In this document: positions 6,680 to 16,152 of the stretch, one piece after another
Numbering within the stretch: position 1 is the stretch's first letter
How the letters are laid out: every line of letters starts with the position of its first letter
Assembly (NCBI GenBank): GCA_018384055.1
Contig: JAHAZL010000069.1
Span: forward strand, 1 to 23,732
DNA: 23,732 bases
Direction of reading: 5' to 3'
Source: Treponema sp.
GTDB lineage: Bacteria; Spirochaetota; Spirochaetia; Treponematales; Treponemataceae
The notes under the pieces: generated by a model
The model's input: only the letters and a program-made list of their open reading frames with translations
Told to the model about the DNA's origin: nothing
Database searches by the model: none
Position numbers and translations under genes: made by a program

Positions 6680-9414
6680 GATTTTTCCCCCATTCTCTGT
6701 TCCTTAACATCAGGATGGTCTTCGTAAAACTTAACCTGTTCCTGTGTAAGTTCCTTTCTTTTTTCTATGAGTTCAAGATTGATTTTTGCAATCTGCCTGT
6801 AAAGTTCCATGAACGGAATTGGTTCACTGTATTCTGATTCAATCTTCGCTTTCTTAAAGTTTTTGCTTTCATGTCGCCACTTGTCTTCGTCTGCTGCAGT
6901 CCAACCTGAAATTTCAGGCTTTGCAAGGGTCTTCAATTTTATAACTTCTACAACTTCAAACCACTTCTTGCCTGTAAAATCTTCTATGGCCTGCCTTAGT
7001 TTTTTGTCGCTTACAGGAGCCTTAACCTTGATTCCCTTTTCCTCATATACAAGAACCTGAGGATTTTGTTCCTTGAAAATTCCGTAGATTTCGCTTGCAA
7101 AAAATCCGTCTTCAATGCTTTTGTCTCTAAATTTATAGCTGTAAAGGCCACCCCAAAGTCCAGTCGTAAGGGATTCCCTTTTTCTTAGGTTTGTTACAGG
7201 GAATATGAAAGCTTCAGTAATGTGAAGGTTTTCCGGAAGCACCTTGTTCATGGCTTCTATGAATACTGCAGGATCAAGGTCTTCGTAAAGGAGGCAGGAT
7301 GCAGTCTCTTCATAAGATGGAACGCCAAGGGTCATGGCAGTTGCAAATTCAAGCCTTGGAAGTGGATTGAATCCTGATGTAAACACAAAACGAAGGCCGG
7401 AGCGCAAGATAGCCTTGTGGAAAATTTCAACCTGAGAAAGGTAAGCTGTAAATTCTCCGCCATCCTTTCGCTGGAAATTGAAAAGAACACGGTACATAAC
7501 CTGAATGTTGCATTCAGGCACTACTTTTGGGGCTATAACCGTCTTATTTTGTAGACTATCTGAGACGGATTCTATTTTTTCTAGGCTGTAAACTTCAACA
7601 TTTTCTGCTGTATTGCAGATGCCGCACTTGTGGTCGCAGTTGCTTGTACACTTAGAAGTAAGGACACTGTTTACGCTCTTTTCCCATTCATTCTTGTAAA
7701 ATGATGGTGCAGGTCCAAGGCTAACTCCGTTCCACGGCAGTTCTTCATCCATGGTCCAGTTTCTGTATATGCTGCCCATTACATCGTAATCAGCCTCGCC
7801 AAAGGCTTCCTGCCACTTGCAGAAATTTTCCCTCAGATATTCATCCCAGGCGTCAAATCTTGCACCCTTTTTGTAGGCACTGTAAATCACTTTGCCTGCC
7901 CTAAAGTCACCGCGACTCAAAAGACCTTCAAGAATGGTAGCATCAAAATTATGGCGGCCAATCTTGAATTTTCCCTTTGGAAGATTCTGATAGATGTAGT
8001 CGATTTTTTTCTTTGCTTCATCCGGTGTAATCTGCCTCATTCTTTCATAGGCTGTGTGGGGTTTTGGTATGAAAACACCAACATTTACATTGCACTGGAT
8101 TTTAGTTCTTCCCTGAAGAGGAAGAAGGAAATCAACGATGGCTCTTTCTTCAGTTCCTTCAGCCCCTGGTTCAAGCTTTTGGTCCGAAAAATAATCTCCC
8201 AAAGGAAGTCCAATCATGAAGTAAAATTTTGCACTGCTCCAGCCGCGCTTTTTTGCCTCGCGAACAATCTCTTCAAGATGCTGCGCGTAAACTTCCTTGT
8301 TAAGGCTAAGCTGCCACATTTCAGTTGGAGTTTCAACGGCAAATGTCAAACCGCTTTTTCTTACGGAAGAAAGTTTTTCAAGAATGTCCAAAGACATGCT
8401 GTTTACTTTTAACGACGGAAGCTGGAAAGAAACATTGAAGCCCCTGTACCTTTCATTGAGCAAATCCAAAAGGCCACCCACATCAGGGAAGTCTGCGCTG
8501 GAAAGTGAATTGAGGCTTATTTCTCGATAGCCTGCATCAAATACAAGGTGATCGATTTCATCGATAATAAGCTTTAAATTCTTTACGCGGGTTGGCCTGT
8601 AGTAAACGCCTGCATGACAGAAACGGCATCCGTTTGGACAGCCACGCATAATTTCAATTACTCCGTGATCCTGTACAGGTCTGTTGGAAGGCAACGGAAA
8701 CCATGAAGGAATTGATGGAACAAGACCAAAGTTGTTCTGAACGGCACGGCGGGCAACTTTTTTTTCAGTTCCAGTGCATTTTCTTTTTGTCCAGATGAAT
8801 TTTTTCGTTTCCATCAGGGAAATCATTTCTTCCCTTGAAGCACCTTTTTCCTTCATTGAGGCAAGTTCAGAAACCAATTCAAAGAGCACCGGTTCAGCTT
8901 CACCGATTATGAATGCGTCAAAAAAATCAGAGAACGGAGCTGGATTTGTCACTCCACAACCACCTGCAATTACAATTGGATCTCCTTCTTTTCTGTCTGA
9001 TGTAAATGCAGGAACCTTGCCGTCTTCAAGCATGGCAAGAACTTCAGTAATTCCAAGTTCATATCCAATGGAAAAACCTATCATGTCCGTATTGCTGAGT
9101 GGCATTCCAGTTTCCAGAGTATAAAGAGGCACATCATTGCTCTTCAATAATTCTTCAAAATCAGGTGCAGGAGCAAATACCCTTTCGCAACGAACGTTAG
9201 GCAGTTGATTCAAGCCATTGTAAATGATTTTTACAGCAAGATTGGACATGGCAATTTCATACATGTCAGGAAATGCAACGGCAAAATTAAACAAACGTTC
9301 GTTATCTGAATGTTCTTTTATCGTAACACCAAATTCACCGCCCACATATCTTGAAGGAACCTGTACTGAATTGAGTAAAGGACCAAATGTTTCCAATGGT
9401 TTGATAAGTTTCAT
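6676..9414 (-). CDS. Fused radical SAM (TIGR03960-like) and DUF2344 (TIGR03936-like) protein
   Basis: The 912-residue protein combines two modules that in many bacteria are separate neighbouring genes. Residues 1-240 resemble the B12-binding-like N-terminal domain. Residues 250-500 are the radical SAM core, with RGCPNGCRFC giving the 4Fe-4S/SAM motif at Cys259, Cys263 and Cys266. A four-Cys group (Cys589, 593, 597, 600; CTSNCDHKCGIC) links to the DUF2344 part, which starts with YRVLFNFQRKDGGEFTAYLSQ near 641 and includes the typical GFNPLPRLEFA segment. The reaction of the family is unknown; relatives often sit next to ribonuclease E/G and ribosomal protein L21 genes. The ATG has AAGGA five bases upstream and lies 11 bases after rodA; the 3' end overlaps ridA. 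No inactivating change is seen. Confidence 0.92.
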   Translation of the reverse strand: MKLIKPLETFGPLLNSVQVPSRYVGGEFGVTIKEHSDNERLFNFAVAFPDMYEIAMSNLAVKIIYNGLNQLPNVRCERVFAPAPDFEELLKSNDVPLYTLETGMPLSNTDMIGFSIGYELGITEVLAMLEDGKVPAFTSDRKEGDPIVIAGGCGVTNPAPFSDFFDAFIIGEAEPVLFELVSELASMKEKGASREEMISLMETKKFIWTKRKCTGTEKKVARRAVQNNFGLVPSIPSWFPLPSNRPVQDHGVIEIMRGCPNGCRFCHAGVYYRPTRVKNLKLIIDEIDHLVFDAGYREISLNSLSSADFPDVGGLLDLLNERYRGFNVSFQLPSLKVNSMSLDILEKLSSVRKSGLTFAVETPTEMWQLSLNKEVYAQHLEEIVREAKKRGWSSAKFYFMIGLPLGDYFSDQKLEPGAEGTEERAIVDFLLPLQGRTKIQCNVNVGVFIPKPHTAYERMRQITPDEAKKKIDYIYQNLPKGKFKIGRHNFDATILEGLLSRGDFRAGKVIYSAYKKGARFDAWDEYLRENFCKWQEAFGEADYDVMGSIYRNWTMDEELPWNGVSLGPAPSFYKNEWEKSVNSVLTSKCTSNCDHKCGICNTAENVEVYSLEKIESVSDSLQNKTVIAPKVVPECNIQVMYRVLFNFQRKDGGEFTAYLSQVEIFHKAILRSGLRFVFTSGFNPLPRLEFATAMTLGVPSYEETASCLLYEDLDPAVFIEAMNKVLPENLHITEAFIFPVTNLRKRESLTTGLWGGLYSYKFRDKSIEDGFFASEIYGIFKEQNPQVLVYEEKGIKVKAPVSDKKLRQAIEDFTGKKWFEVVEVIKLKTLAKPEISGWTAADEDKWRHESKNFKKAKIESEYSEPIPFMELYRQIAKINLELIEKRKELTQEQVKFYEDHPDVKEQRMGEKS

Positions 9415-9425
9415 CTGTTTCCTTT

Positions 9426-10745
9426 TTATATGGCAGAACTGAAATCCAAACGACGGCTGTTGATGCTCATTATGAGGCCAATGGCAATCATGTTTGTAAT
9501 CAATGCAGAACCACCGTATGACATGAAAGGCAAAGGAATGCCGGTGATCGGCATGATCCCCATAACCATCCCTACATTAACAATAAAGTGATAGAAGAAC
9601 ATTCCTAATATTCCGCTTGCAATGTAACAGCTGTAGTTGTTTGTAGTCTGCTTAATTACATAAAGAATTCTCAAAAGAATGCATAGGAATGCGGCATACA
9701 TCGCTACTCCGCCAATGAACCCCATTTCTTCAGAAAAAATGCTGAAAATAAAGTCCGTGGACTGTTGAGGAAGGAATCGCCTGTGGCTCTGACTCCCCTG
9801 AAGGAATCCTCTTCCAAGCAAACCGCCGGCACCAATTGCTGTCTTTGACTGAATGATGTTCCAGCCGGCCCCCTTGGGATCACTGTATGGATCAATGAAA
9901 ACAATGAGGCGGGCAATCTGATATGGTTTCATAACCTTTCCAGCAGCAACTGAACCAAGTATTGAAGTTGTCAAAATTCCGAAAGCGTATGTAATCCAAT
10001 AGTAATATTTCTTTCGGAAAAGAATGAAACCGATTACACCGATTACAGTAATTCCAAACAATGCGACAAAAACAAGCATCCTCAACTTAAAATTTGTAAG
10101 GATGTGGATTGCAGGAACCGATTTTCTGAGGATTTCAGTTTCCCAGACAGGGAGAACCGTAAGAACAACAGTTGTCATACCTGTAAAAAATACAATAAGA
10201 AGGTATCTTACAGGAATATTTGCCATGAAGCACATGAAAAGAAATGTAGGAAGAAATACCGTAGCAGTTCCAAGGTCAGGCTGCAGGAGAATCACTCCCA
10301 TAGGGATTCCAAGGATTACAAGGCTCTTCAAAAATCTTTTTGTTGGATCCTCATTCTGTGAGCCTGCCAGATATTTTGAAAGGAAAAGAATGAATGCAAT
10401 TTTAGTCAATTCAGAAGGCTGAATTCCAAAATCACCGATACCGATCCAGCTGCGCGCACCGTTTACAAGCCTGCCGAAAAATCTTGTATAGAGGAGCATT
10501 GCAATCATTGCTACATAAAAATGCAGGGAATACTTATTAAGCTGTCTGTAATCAAAGGCTGAAACAGCAATGAGAAGAACAAGGCCAATACCAAGCCATA
10601 TAATCTGCTTTATGTATTCCCTGGACACATTGACACCGTCAGAATTAAAACCTGAAGAATAGATGAAGGCAATGCCAATTGAAGTTAAAAAAACAATGCA
10701 GAGGAGAAGAAGATAATCAATCTTGCTGATAAATTTAAGTTTCAT
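9426..10745 (-). CDS. rodA: RodA, SEDS peptidoglycan glycosyltransferase
   Basis: RodA polymerises lipid II into glycan strands with its partner PBP2 during side-wall growth. The 439-residue multi-span membrane protein carries the SEDS signatures GARSWIGIGDFGIQPSELTK (96-115), QPDLGTA (155-161), the periplasmic loop FIDPYSDPKGAGWNIIQS (283-300) that contains the conserved catalytic-region Asp, and LPFMSYGGSAL (405-415). It is longer than the roughly 370-residue E. coli RodA: between QPDLGTA and the FIDP loop there are hydrophobic stretches at about 181-200, 222-243 and 250-265, where I would expect fewer. The ATG overlaps the stop of the PBP2 gene (ATGA), the expected pairing of the two enzymes. 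RodA rather than FtsW is chosen from the mre context. Confidence 0.95.
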   Translation of the reverse strand: MKLKFISKIDYLLLLCIVFLTSIGIAFIYSSGFNSDGVNVSREYIKQIIWLGIGLVLLIAVSAFDYRQLNKYSLHFYVAMIAMLLYTRFFGRLVNGARSWIGIGDFGIQPSELTKIAFILFLSKYLAGSQNEDPTKRFLKSLVILGIPMGVILLQPDLGTATVFLPTFLFMCFMANIPVRYLLIVFFTGMTTVVLTVLPVWETEILRKSVPAIHILTNFKLRMLVFVALFGITVIGVIGFILFRKKYYYWITYAFGILTTSILGSVAAGKVMKPYQIARLIVFIDPYSDPKGAGWNIIQSKTAIGAGGLLGRGFLQGSQSHRRFLPQQSTDFIFSIFSEEMGFIGGVAMYAAFLCILLRILYVIKQTTNNYSCYIASGILGMFFYHFIVNVGMVMGIMPITGIPLPFMSYGGSALITNMIAIGLIMSINSRRLDFSSAI

Positions 10746-12661
10746 TCTCGCCTTCCTCCCTGTACTGCCTGCTGGTTCAACAGATAGCGGAACTTAAGTG
10801 CATCGACGGCTTCATCAAAAGTCTGGTCATTGAAGAGACCTTGAATGATGATGTTTGTTGCATAAGGAGCCCACCATTCCCATTTATTGGCTGCTTCAAC
10901 AAGAACAACCACAACATACTGATCTTCCACAGGAGCATCATAGGGCGCGTAGGCTGCCATCCATGAATGCCAGTGGTCTTTTCCATAACCGTTAACTTCT
11001 GCTGTACCAGTTTTACCGGCAATCTGAACTGTAGTATTGTGCATAGGATAAACTGCAGTACCATCGGAAATTGTGTATCTCAATGCCCTCTGGACTTCTT
11101 TCCAGACTTCAGGGGCAACTGTAGACTGGTGAAGTATTTCAGGTTTAACTTCCATAACAACTTCATTGTGCTGTGAAGGATCCCGAACTTCCTTGAGGAG
11201 ATGCGGTTTGTAGATTTTTCCGCTGTTGCATACCATGGCCATCATGTTGGCAACATGAAGAGGCGTTGCAAGGGTATATCCCTGGCCGATGGATATGTTC
11301 ATGGTATCACCGCCAAGCCATTTTTCACGGTATTTCCTCCACTTCCACTGGGCGGTAGGAACAGTTCCCGTTGCCTGTGCAGGAAGATCGATTTCAAGAC
11401 TCTGACCAAAGCCAAATTCCTGTGCATACGAAGAAATGCGGTCAACGCCAAGATAGTCTGTACCGATTACCCAGAAGTAAACATCACAGCTCTGTGCAAG
11501 ACCATTTTTCATGTCAAGCCAGCCGTGACCAGGAACACCGACATGGCATCGGAAAACACGGTCACCGTAAGTAATTCGACCTGGACATTCAATCTTTTTT
11601 TCTGAAGGAAATACTTTTTCTGAAAGCATCGCCGTGGACATGATTGTCTTGAATGTAGAAGCAGGAGGATACTCTGCATTTACAACTCTATTCAGCATAG
11701 GCTTGTCTTTGTCATTTGCAAGCTTTGAATACTGAAGGGAATAATCATCTGTGGAAAAAACATTTGCGTCAAAATATGGATATGACACCATGGCAATGAC
11801 TTCACCGGAAGCAGGTTTCAGGACTACGGCAGCACCTATTCGTTCACCCAAGGCTTTTTCTGCAAGGCGCTGAATGCGGCTGTCAATGGTGAGGATAAGG
11901 TTTTTTCCGCTTTTAGGAGGAGTTACCACAGGCTTATCGTTAAGGATACGGCCATGAACATCAACTGTACGGCTGATGGTTCCAGGTTCTCCCTTAAGAA
12001 GGCTGTCATATTGGCGTTCGATACCTGTTTTTCCAACGACAGAGTTTGCTTCGTAACCACTGTTGAACATAATGTTCAGTTCTTCACTGGTGATGTTGCC
12101 AACATAGCCGAGAACATGGCATATAGAACCGGTTTCAACATAGTTCCTTACGGGTTTGTTTCTCCAGGATACGCCCGGAAGGTCCGTAAGGTTTTCTGCA
12201 ATATTTGAAATTACTTCAAAAGAAACATTTGTCTTTATTTCAATGGGAGAAAAACTGTTGCGGATTCTTTTGGGAATTTTATTGTCAATTGTTGATTTTG
12301 AAATTCCAAGGTATTCCGCAAGCTTTGTTGCAACAGTATCAAAATGGTCGCTTGGGATTTCGCCTGGTCTCATGTCAACGGCAAAAGAGTCCGTATTGAT
12401 AACCATAGGTAGCTGTGCATTACGGTCAAATATTTCGCCGCGCTGAGGCGTAATTGTAGTAATTGTACTAGAAATGCGAACCGACTGTTTGCGGTATGAT
12501 TCACCATTGATGATCTGAAGTGAAAACAACTTGAGTACATAGATAGAAAAACAGACAACTACAAGAAGAAAAAGAAAAGCAACCTTATAGTTTTTTCTTA
12601 CAGAATTGTCTGTGTGCCTTACGTCTTCAAAGGCAGTATTTACATAATGACTCTCATTCAT
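10742..12661 (-). CDS. mrdA: Penicillin-binding protein 2 (elongation-specific transpeptidase)
   Basis: The 639-residue class B PBP cross-links the glycan made by RodA. It has a short cytoplasmic tail, one membrane anchor (about 27-48), a dimerisation/pedestal domain starting with TPQRGEIFDRN (71-81), and the transpeptidase domain. All three active-site motifs are present: STFK with Ser335 and Lys338, SCD at 391-393 (the form usual in PBP2, in SCDVYFW), and KTGTAE at 550-555. The start overlaps the mreD stop by one base (TGATG) and the 3' end overlaps rodA. Length and motif spacing are normal, and the enzyme should be active and beta-lactam sensitive in principle. Confidence 0.96.
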   Translation of the reverse strand: MNESHYVNTAFEDVRHTDNSVRKNYKVAFLFLLVVVCFSIYVLKLFSLQIINGESYRKQSVRISSTITTITPQRGEIFDRNAQLPMVINTDSFAVDMRPGEIPSDHFDTVATKLAEYLGISKSTIDNKIPKRIRNSFSPIEIKTNVSFEVISNIAENLTDLPGVSWRNKPVRNYVETGSICHVLGYVGNITSEELNIMFNSGYEANSVVGKTGIERQYDSLLKGEPGTISRTVDVHGRILNDKPVVTPPKSGKNLILTIDSRIQRLAEKALGERIGAAVVLKPASGEVIAMVSYPYFDANVFSTDDYSLQYSKLANDKDKPMLNRVVNAEYPPASTFKTIMSTAMLSEKVFPSEKKIECPGRITYGDRVFRCHVGVPGHGWLDMKNGLAQSCDVYFWVIGTDYLGVDRISSYAQEFGFGQSLEIDLPAQATGTVPTAQWKWRKYREKWLGGDTMNISIGQGYTLATPLHVANMMAMVCNSGKIYKPHLLKEVRDPSQHNEVVMEVKPEILHQSTVAPEVWKEVQRALRYTISDGTAVYPMHNTTVQIAGKTGTAEVNGYGKDHWHSWMAAYAPYDAPVEDQYVVVVLVEAANKWEWWAPYATNIIIQGLFNDQTFDEAVDALKFRYLLNQQAVQGGRRE

Positions 12662-13170
12662 CAGTTTACATTCTCCGGCCTAAGAACAAGAGAATTCTTG
12701 AACACCCTGAGCAGTCTGAACATGAAAGGTGCAAGAAAACTATTTGCAAGAAGTTCGAATGCAAAAGAAAAGGAAATTATTTTATAGGCAACCGTTACAG
12801 AAGGAAAAAGCAAAGAAATAACCTGTACAAGAAAAACCTTCATTACAGTTGCAATCAATACAATGAGGAATGGAACTACAAATCCTTCAGTATTAAGTAT
12901 CTTGCAGAATTTACCCCCTGCATACCCGATTATGGTTCTGAAAAGACAGTTGAATCCAAGGGGACATGCTCCAAGGAAATCCAGGAACAGGCCGCTGAAA
13001 AAGCCTGAAGATTCACCATAAATTTTCCCGTTATGAAGTGCAATAAAAACAACACAAACCAAAGAAATATCCGGAATGGCAGGAAGAAAAGTTATGTTTG
13101 AAAGTACAGCCGATTCAAATACGGCAGTAGTCAAAAGTATGATTATGCTTGTAATGAAAGTACGAATCAT
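12661..13170 (-). CDS. mreD: MreD rod-shape membrane protein
   Basis: The 169-residue hydrophobic protein has about five membrane segments and the conserved MreD stretch FFSGLFLDFLGACPLGFNCLF (57-77). MreD is the inner-membrane component that, with MreC and RodZ, connects MreB filaments to the PBP2-RodA pair. It is flanked by mreC (ATGA overlap at 13167-13170) and the PBP2 gene (one-base overlap). Sequence conservation is low in this family, so position supports the call as strongly as the residues. Confidence 0.92.
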   Translation of the reverse strand: MIRTFITSIIILLTTAVFESAVLSNITFLPAIPDISLVCVVFIALHNGKIYGESSGFFSGLFLDFLGACPLGFNCLFRTIIGYAGGKFCKILNTEGFVVPFLIVLIATVMKVFLVQVISLLFPSVTVAYKIISFSFAFELLANSFLAPFMFRLLRVFKNSLVLRPENVN

Positions 13171-14060
13171 TCTGCACCTTCCTTTGCACTATTTTCAATT
13201 TTTGGTCTGTCATTTCCATACTTGTGATCAACAACAAGAACTGTTTCCAGCCTCATAAAATCAATTACAGGATCAATTTCAATCTGAAGGGAAGAATCAT
13301 AGTCAAGAACCGTAATCTTTGAAATTCTTCCGATCGGAATATCCTTCATGTAATTGTCATTTTCACCGCTGGTAACAACAAGGTCGCCATGGTTAAAGTC
13401 ATCGAGAACCCTTTTACGAATGTAATTGAGCATCAGTGGGCTGTCATAAGATCCAGATCCGCTGATGATTCCTATATCACGAGTATTCTGAATGCGTGAA
13501 GAAATGTTGCACTTGGAGTCATAGACAGGCATTACAAGGCTTGTACTCAATCCTACCTTAACAACCTTTCCAACAACGCCAATGTTACCGTTCTGGATTG
13601 CTATTACTGGCATACCCTTTCTGATTCCGCTTCTGGAACCTTTTCCAATTGTAATGCCTGAGTAAAGATTGTCTGGATTACGGCCAATAATCTGGGCAGC
13701 AATATTCCTGTATTCAAGTTCAGTAGCAAACTGCAGCTGTTCCCTAAGGCGTTCATTTTCCTTACGGATTTCAGTATTGTTTCGCTGCATGTATTCGTAA
13801 TCCTTAAGTTTTTCAGTCAAGGCCTTGTATTCCTTTTCAAGCAAAACAACATCATGAACTGCCATTATGATTCTTTTGCCAAAACCAAACACATTGGCAA
13901 CGCCTTCCTGAACGGAAGAAACCAAAGAGAACCCAACAGTATTAAAGTTCACAATGAAACTTCCACTGTGGAAAGCAAGCCAATTACCGCTAAGGAGAAT
14001 GAAAAATGCAAGCAGAATTTCTGCAGTCCTGAGTTTCAGGGACTTTTTTATTCCGTTCAT
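13167..14060 (-). CDS. mreC: MreC rod-shape scaffold protein
   Basis: The 297-residue protein has an N-terminal membrane anchor (about 11-30), a periplasmic coiled coil (about 68-112, rich in Glu/Lys/Leu), and the double beta-barrel MreC domain (about 118-280) with NLYSGITIGKGSRSGIRKGMPV and GNIGVVGKVV, the conserved core. MreC binds and activates PBP2. The start shares one base with the mreB stop (TAATG), and mreD follows with ATGA, the standard mreBCD order. Length is normal. Confidence 0.95.
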   Translation of the reverse strand: MNGIKKSLKLRTAEILLAFFILLSGNWLAFHSGSFIVNFNTVGFSLVSSVQEGVANVFGFGKRIIMAVHDVVLLEKEYKALTEKLKDYEYMQRNNTEIRKENERLREQLQFATELEYRNIAAQIIGRNPDNLYSGITIGKGSRSGIRKGMPVIAIQNGNIGVVGKVVKVGLSTSLVMPVYDSKCNISSRIQNTRDIGIISGSGSYDSPLMLNYIRKRVLDDFNHGDLVVTSGENDNYMKDIPIGRISKITVLDYDSSLQIEIDPVIDFMRLETVLVVDHKYGNDRPKIENSAKEGAE

Positions 14061-15112
14061 TAGTCGTTAAGGTTTGCGTAAATAGATCTGCTCGAAGACA
14101 TTGCCTTGAAAAGTTCGAATGCTTCACCAGCACCACGTGCAACACTTTCAAGAGGCTTTTCAACAAGGAGGACAGGAACATTTGTCTTTTCCTTAATGAG
14201 ATCTTTAAGTCCCTTGAGCATGGAACCACCGCCTGCCATAACAATACCGCGTTCAATAATGTCTGCAGCAAGTTCTGGAGGTGTAACCTGGAATACCCTC
14301 TTGATTTCGTCAACAATCTTGTTTACAGGTTCTTTAAGGGCCTCACGTACTTCAATTGAATCTACTTCGAGACGGCGAGGAAGACCTGTGATGGCGTCAT
14401 TACCCTTGATTTCAACCTTGCGGATTTTGTCGCCGTCAGCAGTTTTTTCTGCCATGGCATTACCTATTTCAATTTTAAGTTTTTCCGCTGTCTGCTGGCC
14501 GATAACGAGGTTGTGTTCCTTGCGAATATACTTGATGATTGATTCATCAAATGCGTTTCCACCTACACGAATGGAACTTGTAACAACCATACCGCCAAGA
14601 GAAATAACTGAAACTTCAGTTGTTCCTCCACCAATGTCACATACCATGTGTCCTGCCGGTTCATAAATAGGAATTTCTGCACCGATTGCAGCAGCAAGGC
14701 TTTCTTCAATAAGCTTAACTTCCTTTGCACCGGCCTTGAGGGCTGCAGCCATTACGGCATCCTGCTGAACCTGTGTAATGCAAGACGGAATACCGATTTT
14801 CATGCGGATTGACTTGAAAAGGTGATGTTTTGGAATAACCTTGCGGATAAAATATTTAAGCATCTTTTCAGTAGAATCACTGTCAGAAATAACACCATCT
14901 GCAAGAGGTCTAATCGCTTCAATGTCTCCTGGTGTTCTCCAAAGCATGCTCTTTGCTTCTTTACCAACTGCAACAACACGGCCAGTTCCCTTTTCAACTG
15001 CAACAACAGAAGGTTCGTCAACAACGATTCCCTGACCTCTAACATAAATCAAAGTGTTACAGGTACCAAGGTCGATGCCAATATCTGTAGTAAAATTATC
15101 AAAAAAACCCAT
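14060..15112 (-). CDS. mreB: MreB actin-like cell-shape protein
   Basis: The 350-residue protein carries the actin-fold nucleotide sites: phosphate 1 DLGTCNT (14-20), phosphate 2 DIGGGTTE (159-166) and the adenosine motif GGGSML (294-299). It also has the typical MreB stretches IRPLADGVISD and VGGNAFDE. MreB polymerises with ATP under the inner membrane and directs side-wall synthesis. The ATG has GGAGG six bases upstream in a 50-base gap after the TPR gene, where no clear terminator is seen, so readthrough from upstream is likely. The residues before DIGIDLG (MGFFDNFTT) resemble the amphipathic N-terminal segment that binds membrane. Confidence 0.97.
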   Translation of the reverse strand: MGFFDNFTTDIGIDLGTCNTLIYVRGQGIVVDEPSVVAVEKGTGRVVAVGKEAKSMLWRTPGDIEAIRPLADGVISDSDSTEKMLKYFIRKVIPKHHLFKSIRMKIGIPSCITQVQQDAVMAAALKAGAKEVKLIEESLAAAIGAEIPIYEPAGHMVCDIGGGTTEVSVISLGGMVVTSSIRVGGNAFDESIIKYIRKEHNLVIGQQTAEKLKIEIGNAMAEKTADGDKIRKVEIKGNDAITGLPRRLEVDSIEVREALKEPVNKIVDEIKRVFQVTPPELAADIIERGIVMAGGGSMLKGLKDLIKEKTNVPVLLVEKPLESVARGAGEAFELFKAMSSSRSIYANLND

Positions 15113-15162
15113 GCTTTTCCTCCCGGCATATTTTTTTAATTCGTAAATTTAATCTCCATGCA

Positions 15163-16119
15163 TCAAGACATTTTGCTTAAGGCTCCAGGATGATTGAACT
15201 GAATTTTCAGACATCTTCTCCATTCGGCCCTAGCCTTGATGGTGTCACCCCTGGATTCATAGATAACACCGAGGCCATAATGTGCATCAGCACAATTATC
15301 GTCTTTCTGCAGAATATAATTGTATTCTGCCTCTGCCTCATCATAGTTGCCCTCGTTAATGTATATCTGTCCCAAAAGGATGTGACTGCTATTTAAAAGT
15401 TCTTCATTGCTGCTGGTTTCAAGAACCCTTACAAGATACTGCTTTGCAACGGAATGCTGTTCATTCTTGCAGTATTGCTTTGCAATGTCAAACAGTAAAG
15501 TGTCCGATTCCCGCACAAGAAGGGCCTGTGTAAAGGCGGCAATGCTCAAGTCTGTTTCACCAAGGGAAGCATAGCTCAATCCAAGCAAAAGAGGAATATC
15601 GTCAGAATAATACCCTTTTTCCTGTGCATCGGAAATATATTTAACAACAAGATCTGAATAATAATGATAGTTTGAAAGTTTGTCTTTGTAAAAATATGAT
15701 CTGCCCAACATGTATTCCAGCTGGGCAATGGAATCCTGTCTGCAGTTACGCATCGCTTTTCTAAGGCTAAAGATTGCTTCGTCAAGATAAGCCAGTGCCT
15801 TCTGGTTGTCAGTTTCATATTCTGCGAGCATAAAGGAACTATAGCCGTGAAATGCAAGGGCGTTGTTGTGGTAAGGCTTATTTTCAAGGATTTCAAGTGA
15901 AGTATCATAGACGTTTCTGTATCCTTCCTGAGTATGAAGGTCCCAGTTTGAATACATTGAAGACACCGAATCTGAATTTAAGATTTTGTCACGGAATACT
16001 TTGACAAGAAAAAAAGAGAGAATAGAAATTAGAATTAAGCCTGATATTGAAGCAACAATACCAAAAATGACCAGTCGTCTTTTGTGGTAATAAAACTCCA
16101 GTCCATATCTCCCTTTCAT
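15163..16119 (-). CDS. Membrane-anchored TPR protein upstream of mreB
   Basis: The 318-residue protein has a short basic cytoplasmic start (MKGRYGLEFYYHKRR), one membrane helix (about 16-40), and then TPR helices to the end. The clearest repeat is GNYDEAEAEYNYILQKDDNCADAHYGLGVIYESRGDTIKARAEWRRC, roughly residues 258-304. The topology suggests a periplasmic scaffold. It lies between rnpB and mreB on the same strand, 50 bases before mreB, and is likely part of the shape operon. From memory T. pallidum has a TPR protein in the same place, but its role is not known to me. A role in organising cell-wall synthesis or periplasmic structures is inference. Confidence 0.85.
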   Translation of the reverse strand: MKGRYGLEFYYHKRRLVIFGIVASISGLILISILSFFLVKVFRDKILNSDSVSSMYSNWDLHTQEGYRNVYDTSLEILENKPYHNNALAFHGYSSFMLAEYETDNQKALAYLDEAIFSLRKAMRNCRQDSIAQLEYMLGRSYFYKDKLSNYHYYSDLVVKYISDAQEKGYYSDDIPLLLGLSYASLGETDLSIAAFTQALLVRESDTLLFDIAKQYCKNEQHSVAKQYLVRVLETSSNEELLNSSHILLGQIYINEGNYDEAEAEYNYILQKDDNCADAHYGLGVIYESRGDTIKARAEWRRCLKIQFNHPGALSKMS

Positions 16120-16152
16120 TTATCGTCCCACCCAAATTTATTTGAAAAGGCT

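Noticed and set aside
14106..14666. 186-codon plus-strand open frame opposite mreB
   Set aside because: Its Ser/Pro/Arg-rich translation is the complement of conserved mreB codons; there is no homology or own signals, while mreB has all actin-fold motifs.
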